Assembly: GCF_006094435.1 (NCBI RefSeq)
Contig: NZ_CP034783.1
Location: forward strand, 4,677,001 to 4,741,000
DNA length: 64,000 bases
Direction: 5' to 3'
DNA from: Pseudomonas sp. MPC6
GTDB taxonomy: Bacteria; Pseudomonadota; Gammaproteobacteria; Pseudomonadales; Pseudomonadaceae
In this document: piece by piece, positions 26,801 through 36,891 of the stretch
Position numbering within the stretch: position 1 is the first letter of the stretch
How the letters are laid out: each line of letters begins with the position of its first letter
Notes under the pieces: model-generated
Seen by the model: the letters and a program-made list of their open reading frames with translations, nothing else
Told to the model about the DNA's origin: nothing
Database searches by the model: none
Made by a program: the position numbers and the translations under genes

Positions 26801-27970
26801 ATGAATCCTGATATTCCTCTTCAACTTCTGGGCGGCATCACGGCGCGCGAATTCCTGCGCGACTACTGGCAGAAAAAACCCCTGCTGATCCGTCAGGCGA
26901 TTCCTCAATTCGAAAGCCCGATCGACGCCGACGAACTGGCCGGCCTGGCGCTGGAAGAAGAAGTTGAATCGCGCCTGGTGATTGAAAACGGCGAGCGTCC
27001 CTGGGAGTTGCGTCGCGGCCCGTTCGCCGAAGACGAATTCAGCAAACTGCCGGAGCGTGACTGGACCCTGCTGGTTCAAGCGGTTGACCAGTTCGTTCCG
27101 GAAGTCGCTGAACTGCTGGAGAACTTCCGCTTCTTGCCGAGCTGGCGCGTCGACGACGTGATGATCAGCTTTGCCGCCCCAGGTGGCAGCGTCGGTCCGC
27201 ACTTCGACAACTACGACGTGTTCCTGCTGCAGGGTCACGGCAAGCGCAACTGGAAAATCGGCCAGATGTGCGATTCCGACAGCAAGTTGTTGCAGCACGC
27301 GGACCTGCGCATCCTCGCTGATTTCGAAGCCACCGATGAGTGGGTCCTGGAACCGGGCGACATGCTCTACCTGCCGCCGCGCCTGGCCCACTGCGGCGTG
27401 GCCGTCGATGACTGCCTGACGTACTCGGTCGGTTTCCGCGCGCCAAGCGCCTCTGAAGTGCTGACCCACTTCACCGACTTCCTCAGCCAGTTCCTGTCGG
27501 ACGAAGAGCGTTACACCGATGCTGACGCCCTGCCTGCGGTTGATCCACACCAGATCCAGCATGACGCCCTTGATCGCCTCAAAAGCCTGCTGGCCGAGCA
27601 CATGAGCGACGAGCGTCTGCTGCTGACCTGGTTTGGCCAGTACATGACAGAACCGCGCTACCCGGAACTGGTGGTGGGTCCGGAAGAGATCGAGGAAGAC
27701 GACCTGCTCGCGAGCCTGGAGCAAGGCGCGATACTGATCCGCAACCCGAGCGCACGCCTGGCCTGGTCCGAAGTCGATGACGACCTGTTGCTGTTTGCCA
27801 GCGGCCAGAGCCGTTATCTACCGGGCAAGCTGCGCGAGCTGCTGAAAATGATCTGCGCTGCCGACTCCCTGCACGCCGACAACCTGGTCGACTGGCTGAG
27901 CGACGAAGACGGTCGCGGCTTGTTGTGTGAACTGATCAAGCAAGGAAGCCTGGGGTTTGCCGATGAATAA
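26801..27970 (+). CDS. roxA: RoxA/YcfD-type ribosomal protein L16 arginine hydroxylase
   Basis: This 389-residue JmjC/cupin 2-oxoglutarate- and Fe(II)-dependent oxygenase matches YcfD, which hydroxylates an arginine of ribosomal protein L16. The iron triad is visible: His134 and Asp136 in GPHFDNYD, and His197 in PPRLAHCGVA. A C-terminal winged-helix-like dimerisation region follows. The ATG at 26801 is preferred over a GTG at 26777. It overlaps the downstream GNAT gene by 8 nt. Confidence 0.9.
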   Translation: MNPDIPLQLLGGITAREFLRDYWQKKPLLIRQAIPQFESPIDADELAGLALEEEVESRLVIENGERPWELRRGPFAEDEFSKLPERDWTLLVQAVDQFVPEVAELLENFRFLPSWRVDDVMISFAAPGGSVGPHFDNYDVFLLQGHGKRNWKIGQMCDSDSKLLQHADLRILADFEATDEWVLEPGDMLYLPPRLAHCGVAVDDCLTYSVGFRAPSASEVLTHFTDFLSQFLSDEERYTDADALPAVDPHQIQHDALDRLKSLLAEHMSDERLLLTWFGQYMTEPRYPELVVGPEEIEEDDLLASLEQGAILIRNPSARLAWSEVDDDLLLFASGQSRYLPGKLRELLKMICAADSLHADNLVDWLSDEDGRGLLCELIKQGSLGFADE

Positions 27971-28388
27971 GATTCACGTACGTGTCGCAGACTGGCAAAA
28001 GGACAACGCCGAGATCCGGCGCATTCGTGAGACGGTGTTTGTCGCCGAGCAATCCGTTCCGCCAGAACTGGAATGGGATGCCGATGATGTGACGGCCGTG
28101 CATTTCCTCGCCCTCGAAGGCGACTTTCCGGTCGGCACCGCCCGCCTGCTGCCCGACGGTCACGTCGGCCGGGTGTCGGTACTCAGGGACTGGCGCGGCT
28201 TGAAAGTCGGCGATACGCTGATGCATGCGGTGATCGGCGAAGCCGAGAAACGCGGGCTGAAGCAGCAAATGCTGAGCGCGCAAGTGCAGGCCACGGCGTT
28301 CTACGAGCGCCTGGGCTTTCACATGGTCAGCGAGGAGTTCCTGGAAGCAGGAATTCCGCATGTGGACATGGTGCGTCACTCGGCCTGA
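27963..28388 (+). CDS. GNAT family N-acetyltransferase (ElaA/YjcF-like)
   Basis: A 141-residue GCN5-type acetyltransferase. It has the short FVAEQSVPPELEWDADD segment seen in ElaA/YjcF proteins, motif A around VGTARLLPDGHVGRVSVLRDWRGLKVGDTLM (acetyl-CoA pyrophosphate loop R-G-L-K-V-G), and the C-terminal FYERLGFHMVSEEFLEAGIPH motif. Its start lies inside the last codons of roxA, so the two are translationally coupled. Acceptor substrate unknown. Confidence 0.85.
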   Translation: MNKIHVRVADWQKDNAEIRRIRETVFVAEQSVPPELEWDADDVTAVHFLALEGDFPVGTARLLPDGHVGRVSVLRDWRGLKVGDTLMHAVIGEAEKRGLKQQMLSAQVQATAFYERLGFHMVSEEFLEAGIPHVDMVRHSA

Positions 28389-28400
28389 TACCGAGTCGCA

Positions 28401-28472
28401 CCCTTCGCGGGCAAGCCTCGCTCCTACAGGGATTACGCTAAACCTGTAGGAGCGAGGCTCGCCCGCGAAGAG
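28401..28472. repeat. REP pair, short-loop type
   Basis: TTCGCGGGCAAGCCTCGCTCCTACAGG faces its near-complement with only about 13 bp between, giving a long hairpin after the GNAT gene. Confidence 0.87.
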
Positions 28473-28492
28473 GCCCGAAGAACACCCAAAAA

Positions 28493-28524
28493 CGCCCCGC
28501 CATTGTCCAATGCCGGGGCGTTTT
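28493..28524 (+). terminator. Intrinsic terminator after roxA-GNAT
   Basis: Stem CGCCCCG / CGGGGCG (with further CATT/AATG pairing inside) followed by TTTT. It lies beyond the REP pair, about 105 bp after the GNAT stop. Confidence 0.85.
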
Positions 28525-28578
28525 GCTGTCTACGATTCAACTTCCCCCCTGCCAGGCCGACAAACTGGCAATATCAAA

Positions 28579-28680
28579 CCCTGTAGGAGCGAGCTTGCTC
28601 GCGAAAAATTCAAAGACGCCGAATTTTTCCAGACAGCACGCATCATCGTTAACGTCCATCGCGAGCAAGCTCGCCCCCAC
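28579..28680. repeat. REP-like inverted pair
   Basis: CCTGTAGGAGCGAGCTTGCTCGCGA at 28579 faces TCGCGAGCAAGCTCGCCCCCAC ending at 28680. Between them AAAAATTC and GAATTTTT form a further inverted repeat. It ends about 35 bp before the secretin-like gene's start. Confidence 0.82.
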
Positions 28681-28714
28681 ATAAAAACAAATCAGAAGGC
28701 CGGAGATAACGGAC

Positions 28715-29476
28715 ATGTCCCCACGCACCCTGCTCACCGCGCTGCTACTGACCTGCAGTGTCTCAGTCATGGCCGCCACCGAAATCGTGCCTCTGAACTA
28801 CCACACCAGCGCCGACATGCTGCCGATGGCGCAAGACTTCATCGGCCAGGAAGGCCAGGTCAGCGCTTACGGCAATCAGCTGATCGTCAACGCCGATCAA
28901 CGCAAGATCGACGAACTTAAGGCCCTTGTTGCCCAACTCGATACTGCGCCAAAACGCCTGCTGATCACCGTCGACACCTCCGAAAACAACGTCCAGAACG
29001 ACCAGGGTTATTCGGTGAACGGCGCCAGGCCAAGCCAGACTCGCATCATCAGCCGCAGCACCGACAGCCGCGACGGCGGGATTCAGCAAATCCAGGCCAG
29101 TGAAGGCGCGCCGGCGCTGATCCAGGTCGGCCAGAGTGTGCCGCTGACCAGCACCCAGACCGATTCCTACGGTGACCTGCGCAGCCAGACCGAGTACCGC
29201 AACGTCACCCAGGGTTTCTACGTCACCGCCCGTGTCACCGGCGAAACCGTTCACCTGGCGATCAGCACCAATCGTGATCGCATCAGCCAGGAACGTCCCG
29301 ATGTAGTGAATGTGCAAAGTACCGACACAACCGTCACGGGACGCCTCGGCGAGTGGATCACCCTGGCCGGCGTGAACCGCCAGACCCAGGCCGACAAACA
29401 GGCCCTGACCCGCAGCTACTCGACCCAGGGCCGGGATGACATGACCCTGCGAGTGAAAGTCGATACTTTGGACTGA
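28715..29476 (+). CDS. Orphan secretin-fold (N-domain) periplasmic protein
   Basis: A 253-residue exported protein with a signal peptide (MSPRTLLTALLLTCSVSVMAA). Residues about 22-90 resemble a secretin N1/NolW ring domain (VPLNYHTSADM..., then VNADQRKIDELKALVAQLDT). About residues 125-250 resemble the opening of a secretin C-domain (APALIQVGQSVPL...TEYRNVTQGFYVTARVTGETVHLAIS), but there is no full beta-barrel gate and no lipobox. No type II, III or IV pilus genes are nearby. It is too short to be a complete secretin; function unknown. GGAG lies 9 nt before the ATG. Confidence 0.75.
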   Translation: MSPRTLLTALLLTCSVSVMAATEIVPLNYHTSADMLPMAQDFIGQEGQVSAYGNQLIVNADQRKIDELKALVAQLDTAPKRLLITVDTSENNVQNDQGYSVNGARPSQTRIISRSTDSRDGGIQQIQASEGAPALIQVGQSVPLTSTQTDSYGDLRSQTEYRNVTQGFYVTARVTGETVHLAISTNRDRISQERPDVVNVQSTDTTVTGRLGEWITLAGVNRQTQADKQALTRSYSTQGRDDMTLRVKVDTLD

Positions 29477-29949
29477 ATCACCGAAAACTGACTGATTAGT
29501 CGTATTAGACCAAAGATGTAGTGGCTCAAAAAAAGCACTACAAAACGTTTGACGATACAAAAAAGCAAAGGCATGATGGCCTCGCTCCCGCTAATCAGGG
29601 GCCCTGGCAAGGGCCTTCGAAGCGATGTTCGCACCTACCCCGCGAGCCGCTTCGTGTCTGTACCGCCCACAAGGTGTGTTTGACGAGGTTGCCGACTGGA
29701 ACGAAGTTGTCCCGAGGGACGGAAGCGTAATTAGGTAACCCGGCACCACACTGTAGTTCGTATAAAGGCCCACGACGCCCGAATGCGCTCGCCAGTTCGC
29801 CCTTACCTGCTCACTTCCCCTCGAGCCCATCGTTCATCCCGTCGCCATCCCCGTCGAATCCGGCTTGACCACCTAAGCTTCTGGTCAGCGAGCATGAATT
29901 TTTCACCGCAGAACAACTTTCCGTAAAAGACGCGACGAGGTTTATCTCC
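29477..29949. other. Non-coding leader region upstream of aceA
   Basis: 473 bp without a credible gene. It must contain the aceA promoter. Near 29518-29543 an imperfect inverted repeat (TGTAGTGGCT ... AGCACTACA) surrounds A7, just after the secretin-like gene. TATAAA occurs at 29761, but I find no matching -35 and would not call a promoter. No REP or T-tract terminator is seen. Confidence 0.5.
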
Positions 29950-31275
29950 ATGGCACTGACACGCGAACAGCAAATTGCAGCCCTCGAAAAAGACTGGGCT
30001 GAAAACCCACGCTGGAAAGGCGTGACACGCGCTTACTCCGCTGCTGACGTCGTCCGCCTGCGTGGCTCGGTTCAACCTGAGCACACCTTTGCAAGACTCG
30101 GCGCCGAGAAGCTGTGGAACCTGGTGACCCAGGGTGCCAAGCCGTCCTTCCGCCCCGAGAAAGATTTCGTCAACTGCATGGGCGCCCTGACCGGCGGCCA
30201 GGCCGTACAACAAGTCAAAGCCGGTATCCAGGCGATCTACCTGTCGGGCTGGCAAGTCGCTGCGGACAACAACTCCGCCGAATCGATGTACCCGGACCAG
30301 TCGCTGTACCCGGTGGATTCGGTTCCAACCGTGGTCAAGCGCATCAACAACTCGTTCCGTCGCGCTGACCAGATCCAGTGGAAAGCCGGCAAAGGCCCGG
30401 GCGACGAAGGTTACATCGACTACTTCGCGCCGATCGTGGCTGACGCTGAAGCCGGTTTCGGCGGCGTACTGAACGCCTACGAGCTGATGAAAAGCATGAT
30501 CGAAGCAGGCGCCGCCGGCGTTCACTTCGAAGACCAGCTGGCTTCCGTGAAAAAATGCGGCCACATGGGCGGCAAGGTACTGGTACCGACCCAGGAAGCT
30601 GTACAGAAGCTGACCGCCGCTCGTCTGGCAGCTGACGTGGCCGGCACGCCGACCATCATCCTGGCCCGTACCGACGCTAACGCGGCGGACCTGCTGACTT
30701 CCGATTGCGACCCGTACGACCAGCCATTCGTGACTGGCGAACGTACCCAGGAAGGCTTCTACAAAGTACGCGCCGGTCTCGACCAGGCCATCGCTCGCGG
30801 CCTGGCCTACGCGCCGTACGCCGACCTGATCTGGTGCGAAACCGCCAAGCCGGACCTGGACGAAGCTCGTCGCTTCGCTGAAGCGATCAAAAAGGAATAC
30901 CCGGACCAACTGCTGTCGTACAACTGCTCGCCTTCCTTCAACTGGAAGAAAAACCTGGACGACGCGACCATCGCCAAGTTCCAGCGCGAATTGTCCGCCA
31001 TGGGTTACAAGCACCAGTTCATCACCCTGGCCGGCATTCACAACATGTGGCACAGCATGTTCAACCTGGCGCACGACTACGCCCGCAACGACATGACTGC
31101 CTACGTGAAGCTGCAGGAGCAAGAGTTCGCCGACGCTGCCAAGGGTTACACCTTCGTGGCTCACCAGCAGGAAGTGGGCACCGGCTACTTCGACGACATG
31201 ACCACCGTGATCCAGGGCGGCTCGTCCTCGGTGACCGCGCTGACCGGTTCGACTGAAGAAGAACAGTTCCATTGA
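29950..31275 (+). CDS. aceA: Isocitrate lyase
   Basis: The glyoxylate-shunt enzyme that splits isocitrate into glyoxylate and succinate, 441 residues. The catalytic loop [13 protein letters not shown] (active-site Cys) is present, as are the substrate-binding segments [22 protein letters not shown] and [15 protein letters not shown]. It stands alone with its own strong terminator. It competes at the isocitrate branch point with Icd and Idh, both encoded 8-12 kb upstream in this window; aceK and aceB are not in the window. Confidence 0.97.
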   Translation: MALTREQQIAALEKDWAENPRWKGVTRAYSAADVVRLRGSVQPEHTFARLGAEKLWNLVTQGAKPSFRPEKDFVNCMGALTGGQAVQQVKAGIQAIYLSGWQVAADNNSAESMYPDQSLYPVDSVPTVVKRINNSFRRADQIQWKAGKGPGDEGYIDYFAPIVADAEAGFGGVLNAYELMKSMIEAGAAGVHFEDQLASVKKCGHMGGKVLVPTQEAVQKLTAARLAADVAGTPTIILARTDANAADLLTSDCDPYDQPFVTGERTQEGFYKVRAGLDQAIARGLAYAPYADLIWCETAKPDLDEARRFAEAIKKEYPDQLLSYNCSPSFNWKKNLDDATIAKFQRELSAMGYKHQFITLAGIHNMWHSMFNLAHDYARNDMTAYVKLQEQEFADAAKGYTFVAHQQEVGTGYFDDMTTVIQGGSSSVTALTGSTEEEQFH

Positions 31276-31343
31276 TAGGCGGCACCTGAACCAACGGCCG
31301 TTGCGGATCGAATAGACAGCTAACCGCAACGCCGCATATCTGA

Positions 31344-31371
31344 CGCCCCGACTGGTTCGGGGCGTTTTTTT
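31344..31371 (+). terminator. Intrinsic terminator of aceA
   Basis: Perfect 7-bp stem CGCCCCG / CGGGGCG, seven-base loop, then T7. Confidence 0.95.
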
Positions 31372-31425
31372 GCCCGGGATTTCCCCGCCTGACCTGACCA
31401 CAATTCATCAGCACGCCGGTGATCA

Positions 31426-31514
31426 TGCAGGAGCTGGCTTGCCAGCGAAGGCGTTCACTCATTCACCCCATGACTTTCGGGCCTCTTCGCTGGCAAGCCA
31501 GCTCCTACAGGGGG
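31426..31514. repeat. REP pair
   Basis: GGAGCTGGCTTGCCAGCGAA faces TTCGCTGGCAAGCCAGCTCC across about 35 bp, between the aceA terminator and the nuo leader. Confidence 0.9.
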
Positions 31515-31945
31515 TCGTGTTGCAGCCATGATCACGAGGAAAAAAACATTGATCCGGAGCAGTTTCTTGCTCAGGAAAACAAGGTAAAACGACCCCGCCC
31601 ACTACATGTAGTAACGCGCATATAAGACAACTTCCCACTCACCCATCCGCCAAACAGTTTAAAAACTACCACAAACAGTATTGATTATCATTTAGCTCGA
31701 AATATGTTCGTTACATTCCTTACAAAACATATTTAACGAAAACCCGCCTAATGCCCGCCACGCATGGGCTACAGGGCCCCGGAGGGGCGCGATGTCCTTA
31801 TTTCACCCAATAATTTCGCTATCTGAATTTTACTTGCTCGGTGTTTAGCCATAAAATCAGCGGGATCGATTGCTGCGACATATCGTCACTGCGTTGTTTC
31901 TTTTTCAAGCTCAGAGACCTTTGCTCTCTGTTAAGGATTTCCAGC
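31515..31945 (+). promoter_or_regulatory. nuo operon leader region
   Basis: About 430 bp without a gene, clearly more AT-rich than its surroundings. It contains a 9-bp inverted repeat AAATATGTT (31700-31708) / AACATATTT (31726-31734), partly overlapping a second one TTCGTTA / TAACGAA, and a promoter-like pair at 31829-31857. A 6-bp hairpin CAGAGA-CCTTTGC-TCTCTG (31912-31930) sits just before the nuoA Shine-Dalgarno AAGGA. These arrangements suggest regulated transcription, but no known factor site is recognised with confidence. Confidence 0.55.
31829..31857 (+). promoter_or_regulatory. Candidate sigma-70 promoter of the nuo operon
   Basis: TTTACT, 17-bp spacer, TAAAAT. This matches consensus at four of six and five of six positions. 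It would give a leader of about 80 nt before nuoA. Confidence 0.5.
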
Positions 31946-32359
31946 ATGCCCGAAGCGACAGGACTCATGGCCCACAACTGGGGCTTTGCCATTTTCCTTC
32001 TGGGCGTCGTCGGCCTGTGCGCCTTCATGCTCGGCGTCTCAAGCCTCCTCGGGTCAAAAGCCTGGGGCCGCAGCAAAAACGAACCGTTCGAGTCCGGCAT
32101 GCTACCTACAGGTGGCGCCCGCTTGCGGCTCTCAGCCAAATTCTATCTGGTCGCGATGCTCTTCGTGATCTTCGATATCGAAGCCCTTTTTCTCTTTGCC
32201 TGGTCTGTGTCCGTCCGCGAAAGCGGCTGGACCGGATTCGTCGAAGCTCTCGTTTTCATAGCAATTCTGTTGGCAGGTCTTGTCTACCTGTTCCGAGTGG
32301 GCGCCCTTGACTGGGCTCCGGAAGCTCGTCGCAAGCGGCAGGCGAAGCTGAAACAATGA
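31946..32359 (+). CDS. nuoA: NADH-quinone oxidoreductase subunit A
   Basis: A 137-residue membrane subunit of complex I with three helices; it helps form the junction to the quinone site. The family loop ([44 protein letters not shown]) is intact, including the acidic residues of helix 2. The ATG at 31946 follows AAGGA and gives the normal length; the frame extends upstream without homology. First gene of a 13-gene operon, 10 nt before nuoB. Confidence 0.96.
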   Translation: MPEATGLMAHNWGFAIFLLGVVGLCAFMLGVSSLLGSKAWGRSKNEPFESGMLPTGGARLRLSAKFYLVAMLFVIFDIEALFLFAWSVSVRESGWTGFVEALVFIAILLAGLVYLFRVGALDWAPEARRKRQAKLKQ

Positions 32360-32369
32360 GGCTTTGGCA

Positions 32370-33044
32370 ATGCAATACAATCTCACCAGGATCGACCCCG
32401 ATGCTCCTAACGAGCAGTATCCGATCGGCGAGCGGGAAACCGTTTCCGATCCGTTAGAAGATCAAGTCCACAAAAACATTTTCATGGGCAAGCTCGAAGA
32501 CGTGCTTAACGGCACGATCAACTGGGGGCGCAAGAACTCCCTGTGGCCGTACAACTTCGGTCTTTCGTGCTGCTATGTGGAAATGACCACCGCCTTCACG
32601 GCGCCCCACGACATCGCGCGCTTTGGCGCCGAGGTTATCCGGGCATCGCCGCGCCAGGCGGATTTCATGGTTATCGCCGGTACCTGCTTCATCAAGATGG
32701 CGCCGATCATCCAGCGTCTCTACGAGCAAATGCTCGAGCCTAAATGGGTCATCTCCATGGGTTCGTGCGCCAACTCCGGTGGCATGTACGACATCTACTC
32801 CGTCGTTCAAGGGGTGGACAAGTTCCTGCCCGTGGACGTCTACGTGCCTGGCTGCCCGCCCCGTCCTGAAGCTTTCCTGCAAGGCTTGATGCTGTTGCAA
32901 GAGTCGATTGGACAGGAGCGTCGTCCGCTTTCCTGGGTCGTCGGCGATCAAGGCGTGTACCGCGCCGAGATGCCTTCGCAAAAGGAACAGCGCCGCGAAC
33001 AGCGAATCGCAGTCACCAACCTGCGCAGCCCCGACGAAGTCTGA
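32370..33044 (+). CDS. nuoB: NADH-quinone oxidoreductase subunit B
   Basis: The 224-residue peripheral subunit that carries the terminal Fe-S cluster N2, which reduces quinone. The cluster cysteines are visible: the CC pair in SCCYVE, the Cys of AGTCF, and [11 protein letters not shown]. The ATG at 32370 is preferred over a TTG six bases upstream. It is followed after 73 bp by nuoCD. Confidence 0.97.
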   Translation: MQYNLTRIDPDAPNEQYPIGERETVSDPLEDQVHKNIFMGKLEDVLNGTINWGRKNSLWPYNFGLSCCYVEMTTAFTAPHDIARFGAEVIRASPRQADFMVIAGTCFIKMAPIIQRLYEQMLEPKWVISMGSCANSGGMYDIYSVVQGVDKFLPVDVYVPGCPPRPEAFLQGLMLLQESIGQERRPLSWVVGDQGVYRAEMPSQKEQRREQRIAVTNLRSPDEV

Positions 33045-33117
33045 TCCAGACCTGCTTCTTTTATAGAACGAGAACCTGGCTTCATTCTTTACGTTGACCG
33101 AAAGCGATAAAATAACC

Positions 33118-34902
33118 ATGACTACAGGCAGTGCTCTGTACATCCCGCCTTATAAGGCAGACGACCAGGATGTGGTCGTCGAACTGAACAACCGTTTTGG
33201 CCCCGAGGCGTTTTCCGCCCAGCCTACCCGTACCGGCATGCCGGTGCTTTGGGTTGCCCGGGCCAAACTCGTCGAAGTCCTGACTTTCCTGCGCAACCTG
33301 CCCAAGCCGTACGTCATGCTCTATGACCTGCACGGCGTGGACGAGCGTCTGCGCACCAAGCGTCAAGGGCTGCCAAGCGGCGCCGACTTCACTGTGTTCT
33401 ACCACTTGATGTCGATCGAACGTAATAGTGACGTGATGATCAAGGTCGCCTTGTCCGAGAGCGACCTCAGCGTACCGACCGTGACCGGCATCTGGCCGAA
33501 CGCCAACTGGTACGAGCGTGAAGTCTGGGACATGTACGGCATCGACTTCAAAGGTCACCCGCACCTGACCCGCATCATGATGCCGCCGACCTGGGAAGGT
33601 CACCCGCTGCGCAAGGACTTCCCGGCCCGTGCCACCGAGTTCGATCCGTTCACCTTGACCCTGGCCAAGCAACAGCTCGAGGAAGAAGCCGCGCGCTTCA
33701 AGCCTGAAGACTGGGGCATGAAGCGTTCCGGGGCGAACGAGGACTACATGTTCCTCAACCTCGGCCCGAACCACCCTTCCGCGCACGGTGCGTTCCGCAT
33801 CATCCTGCAGCTGGACGGTGAAGAGATCGTCGACTGCGTGCCGGACGTCGGTTACCACCACCGTGGTGCCGAGAAGATGGCCGAGCGTCAGTCGTGGCAC
33901 AGCTTCATCCCGTACACCGACCGTATCGACTACCTCGGCGGCGTGATGAACAACCTGCCGTACGTGCTCTCGGTCGAGAAGCTGGCCGGCATCAAGGTGC
34001 CCGAGAAGGTCGACGTCATCCGCATCATGATGGCCGAGTTCTTCCGGATCACCAGCCACCTGCTGTTCCTCGGGACGTACATCCAGGACGTCGGCGCCAT
34101 GACCCCGGTGTTCTTCACGTTCACCGACCGTCAGAAGGCGTACACGGTGATCGAAGCCATTACCGGCTTCCGTCTGCACCCGGCCTGGTACCGCATCGGT
34201 GGCGTCGCTCACGACCTGCCGCGGGGCTGGGAAAAACTGGTGAAAGACTTCATCGAGTGGATGCCACGGCGTCTGGACGAATACCAGAAAGCCGCACTGG
34301 ACAACAGCATCCTGCGTGGCCGGACCATCGGCGTCGCGGCCTACAACACCAAAGAAGCCCTGGAATGGGGCGTCACCGGTTCCGGCCTGCGTTCGACCGG
34401 TTGCGACTTCGACCTGCGCAAGGCTCGCCCATACTCCGGTTACGAAAACTTCGAATTCGAAGTACCGCTGGCGGCCAATGGCGATGCCTACGACCGTTGC
34501 ATCGTGCGTGTCGAAGAAATGCGCCAGAGCCTGAAGATCATCGAGCAGTGCATGCGCAACATGCCGGAAGGCCCGTACAAGGCGGATCACCCGCTGACCA
34601 CGCCGCCACCCAAAGAGCGCACCCTGCAGCACATCGAGACCCTGATCACGCACTTCCTGCAAGTTTCGTGGGGCCCGGTCATGCCGGCCAACGAATCCTT
34701 CCAGATGATCGAAGCGACCAAGGGCATCAACAGTTATTACCTGACGAGCGATGGCGGCACCATGAGCTACCGCACCCGGATTCGTACCCCAAGCTTCCCG
34801 CATCTGCAGCAGATCCCTTCGGTGATCAAAGGCAGCATGGTCGCGGACTTGATCGCGTACCTGGGTAGTATCGATTTCGTTATGGCCGACGTGGACCGCT
34901 AA
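33118..34902 (+). CDS. nuoC: NADH-quinone oxidoreductase fused subunit C/D
   Basis: A 594-residue fusion of NuoC (about residues 1-190) and NuoD (about 215-594), the arrangement of E. coli and Pseudomonas. NuoD contributes the quinone-binding pocket ([22 protein letters not shown], then [13 protein letters not shown]) and the C-terminal DFVMADVDR. The ATG at 33118 ([16 protein letters not shown]) gives the standard length. nuoE follows after 2 nt. It may be labelled nuoCD. Confidence 0.97.
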   Translation: MTTGSALYIPPYKADDQDVVVELNNRFGPEAFSAQPTRTGMPVLWVARAKLVEVLTFLRNLPKPYVMLYDLHGVDERLRTKRQGLPSGADFTVFYHLMSIERNSDVMIKVALSESDLSVPTVTGIWPNANWYEREVWDMYGIDFKGHPHLTRIMMPPTWEGHPLRKDFPARATEFDPFTLTLAKQQLEEEAARFKPEDWGMKRSGANEDYMFLNLGPNHPSAHGAFRIILQLDGEEIVDCVPDVGYHHRGAEKMAERQSWHSFIPYTDRIDYLGGVMNNLPYVLSVEKLAGIKVPEKVDVIRIMMAEFFRITSHLLFLGTYIQDVGAMTPVFFTFTDRQKAYTVIEAITGFRLHPAWYRIGGVAHDLPRGWEKLVKDFIEWMPRRLDEYQKAALDNSILRGRTIGVAAYNTKEALEWGVTGSGLRSTGCDFDLRKARPYSGYENFEFEVPLAANGDAYDRCIVRVEEMRQSLKIIEQCMRNMPEGPYKADHPLTTPPPKERTLQHIETLITHFLQVSWGPVMPANESFQMIEATKGINSYYLTSDGGTMSYRTRIRTPSFPHLQQIPSVIKGSMVADLIAYLGSIDFVMADVDR

Positions 34903-34904
34903 GC

Positions 34905-35402
34905 ATGAACAGCACGCTTATCCAGACAGACCGTTTCGCCCTGAGCGAAACCGAGCGCTCGGCCATCGAGCACGAGTTGCATCACTACGAAGACCCGCGC
35001 GCGGCGTCGATCGAAGCCCTGAAGATCGTCCAGAAGGAACGTGGCTGGGTGCCTGATGGCGCTCTGTACGCCATCGGCGAGATCCTCGGCATCCCGGCCA
35101 GCGACGTTGAAGGGGTGGCGACGTTCTACAGCCAGATCTTCCGTCAGCCGGTCGGCCGTCACATCATTCGCGTCTGCGACAGCATGGTCTGCTACATCGG
35201 CGGCCATGAATCCGTGGTCAGCGAACTCCAGAGCAAACTGGGGATCGGCCTGGGTCAGACCACCGCCGACGGTCGTTTCACCCTGCTGCCGGTCTGCTGC
35301 CTCGGCAACTGTGACAAGGCGCCGGCGTTGATGATCGACGACGACACTTTCGGTGATGTGCAGCCTGCCGGCGTTGCCAAATTGCTCGAGGGCTACGTAT
35401 GA
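34905..35402 (+). CDS. nuoE: NADH-quinone oxidoreductase subunit E
   Basis: A 165-residue thioredoxin-fold subunit carrying the [2Fe-2S] cluster N1a near the NADH site. The four expected cysteines can be seen in [10 protein letters not shown] (two appropriately spaced) and [10 protein letters not shown]. Its stop overlaps the nuoF start (ATGA). Confidence 0.96.
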   Translation: MNSTLIQTDRFALSETERSAIEHELHHYEDPRAASIEALKIVQKERGWVPDGALYAIGEILGIPASDVEGVATFYSQIFRQPVGRHIIRVCDSMVCYIGGHESVVSELQSKLGIGLGQTTADGRFTLLPVCCLGNCDKAPALMIDDDTFGDVQPAGVAKLLEGYV

Positions 35403-36754
35403 CCCTGACTTCCTTCGGACCTGCCAACCGCATCAAGCGGTCGGCCGAGACTCACCCGCTCACCTGGCGTCTGCGTGACGACGGCGAAGCCGTGTGGCTC
35501 GACGAGTACCAGGCCAAGAACGGTTATGCCGCTGCGCGCAAGGCTTTCGCCGACATGGCCCAGGACGACATCGTCCAGACCGTGAAAGACGCCGGCTTGA
35601 AAGGCCGCGGCGGTGCAGGCTTTCCCACTGGCGTGAAGTGGGGCCTGATGCCGAAAGACGAATCCATCAACATCCGCTACCTGCTGTGCAACGCGGACGA
35701 GATGGAGCCGAACACCTGGAAAGACCGGATGCTGATGGAGCAACTGCCCCATCTGCTGATCGAAGGCATGCTGATCAGTGCCCGCGCGCTGAAAACCTAC
35801 CGTGGCTACATCTTCCTGCGTGGCGAATACACCACCGCCGCCAAGCACCTGAACCGTGCAGTGGAAGAAGCCAAGGCAGCGGGGCTTTTGGGTAAAAACA
35901 TTCTGGGCAGCGGCTTCGATTTCGAGCTGTTCGTCCACACCGGCGCCGGGCGTTACATCTGCGGTGAAGAAACCGCACTGATCAACTCCCTCGAAGGCCG
36001 CCGCGCCAACCCGCGCTCCAAGCCGCCCTTCCCTGCCGCCGTTGGCGTGTGGGGCAAGCCGACTTGCGTGAACAACGTTGAGACCCTGTGCAACGTGCCG
36101 GCGATCATTGCCGACGGCGTCGACTGGTACAAATCGTTGGCCCGCGAAGGCAGCGAAGACATGGGCACCAAGCTCATGGGCTTCTCCGGCAAGGTCAAGA
36201 ACCCGGGCCTGTGGGAATTGCCGTTCGGCGTCACCGGTCGCGAGTTGTTCGAAGACTACGCCGGCGGCATGCGCGACGGTTACAAGCTCAAGTGCTGGCA
36301 GCCAGGCGGCGCCGGTACCGGTTTCCTGTTGCCGGAACATCTGGACGCACAAATGTACGCCGGCGGCATCGCCAAGGTGGGCACCCGCATGGGTACCGGC
36401 CTGGCCATGGCGGTGGACGACAGCGTCAACATGGTGTCCCTGCTGCGCAACATGGAAGAGTTCTTCTCCCGTGAGTCGTGCGGTTTCTGCACCCCGTGCC
36501 GTGACGGTCTGCCGTGGAGCGTCAAGCTGCTGCGCGCGATCGAGAACGGTGAAGGGCAAGCCGGCGATATCGAGACCCTGCTGGGTCTGGTCGGTTTCCT
36601 CGGCCCGGGCAAGACCTTCTGTGCTCACGCACCGGGCGCCGTGGAGCCGTTGGGCAGCGCAATCAAATACTTCCGCCATGAGTTCGAAGCCGGCATCGCG
36701 CCCACCAGCGCCGTCGTCCCGCCTCTGGCAAGGCCGATCGTAGTCGGCGCTTAA
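35399..36754 (+). CDS. nuoF: NADH-quinone oxidoreductase subunit F
   Basis: The 451-residue NADH-oxidising subunit with FMN and cluster N3. The NADH-binding glycine-rich motif ([14 protein letters not shown]), the FMN motif ([19 protein letters not shown]) and the 4Fe-4S motif ([11 protein letters not shown]) are intact. A terminator-like hairpin follows immediately, before nuoG. Confidence 0.98.
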   Translation: MTLTSFGPANRIKRSAETHPLTWRLRDDGEAVWLDEYQAKNGYAAARKAFADMAQDDIVQTVKDAGLKGRGGAGFPTGVKWGLMPKDESINIRYLLCNADEMEPNTWKDRMLMEQLPHLLIEGMLISARALKTYRGYIFLRGEYTTAAKHLNRAVEEAKAAGLLGKNILGSGFDFELFVHTGAGRYICGEETALINSLEGRRANPRSKPPFPAAVGVWGKPTCVNNVETLCNVPAIIADGVDWYKSLAREGSEDMGTKLMGFSGKVKNPGLWELPFGVTGRELFEDYAGGMRDGYKLKCWQPGGAGTGFLLPEHLDAQMYAGGIAKVGTRMGTGLAMAVDDSVNMVSLLRNMEEFFSRESCGFCTPCRDGLPWSVKLLRAIENGEGQAGDIETLLGLVGFLGPGKTFCAHAPGAVEPLGSAIKYFRHEFEAGIAPTSAVVPPLARPIVVGA

Positions 36755-36760
36755 CGCTTT

Positions 36761-36793
36761 AAAAAAGGCGAAGGGTCCGTGCCCTTCGCTTTT
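36761..36793 (+). terminator. Terminator-like hairpin inside the nuo operon
   Basis: GCGAAGGG (36768-36775), six-base loop, CCCTTCGC (36782-36789), then TTTT, with A6 on the left. It lies 13 bp after the nuoF stop and about 100 bp before nuoG. The U-tract is short, so partial termination (attenuation) or a protective hairpin after RNA processing are both plausible. Confidence 0.7.
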
Positions 36794-36891
36794 CGTGCGA
36801 TGACGCCGCAAGCGGCTGTGTTGATTCGCGCGGATAACAAGATTCCATTAGCCACGCCCGCTGACACCGGGCCAACGAAGAACTTTGAACC

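Noticed and set aside
31681..31695. TTGATTATCATTTAG as an ANR/FNR box before nuo
   Set aside because: Only the left half-site TTGAT fits; the right half should be ATCAA and is ATTTA. Too weak to claim oxygen control.
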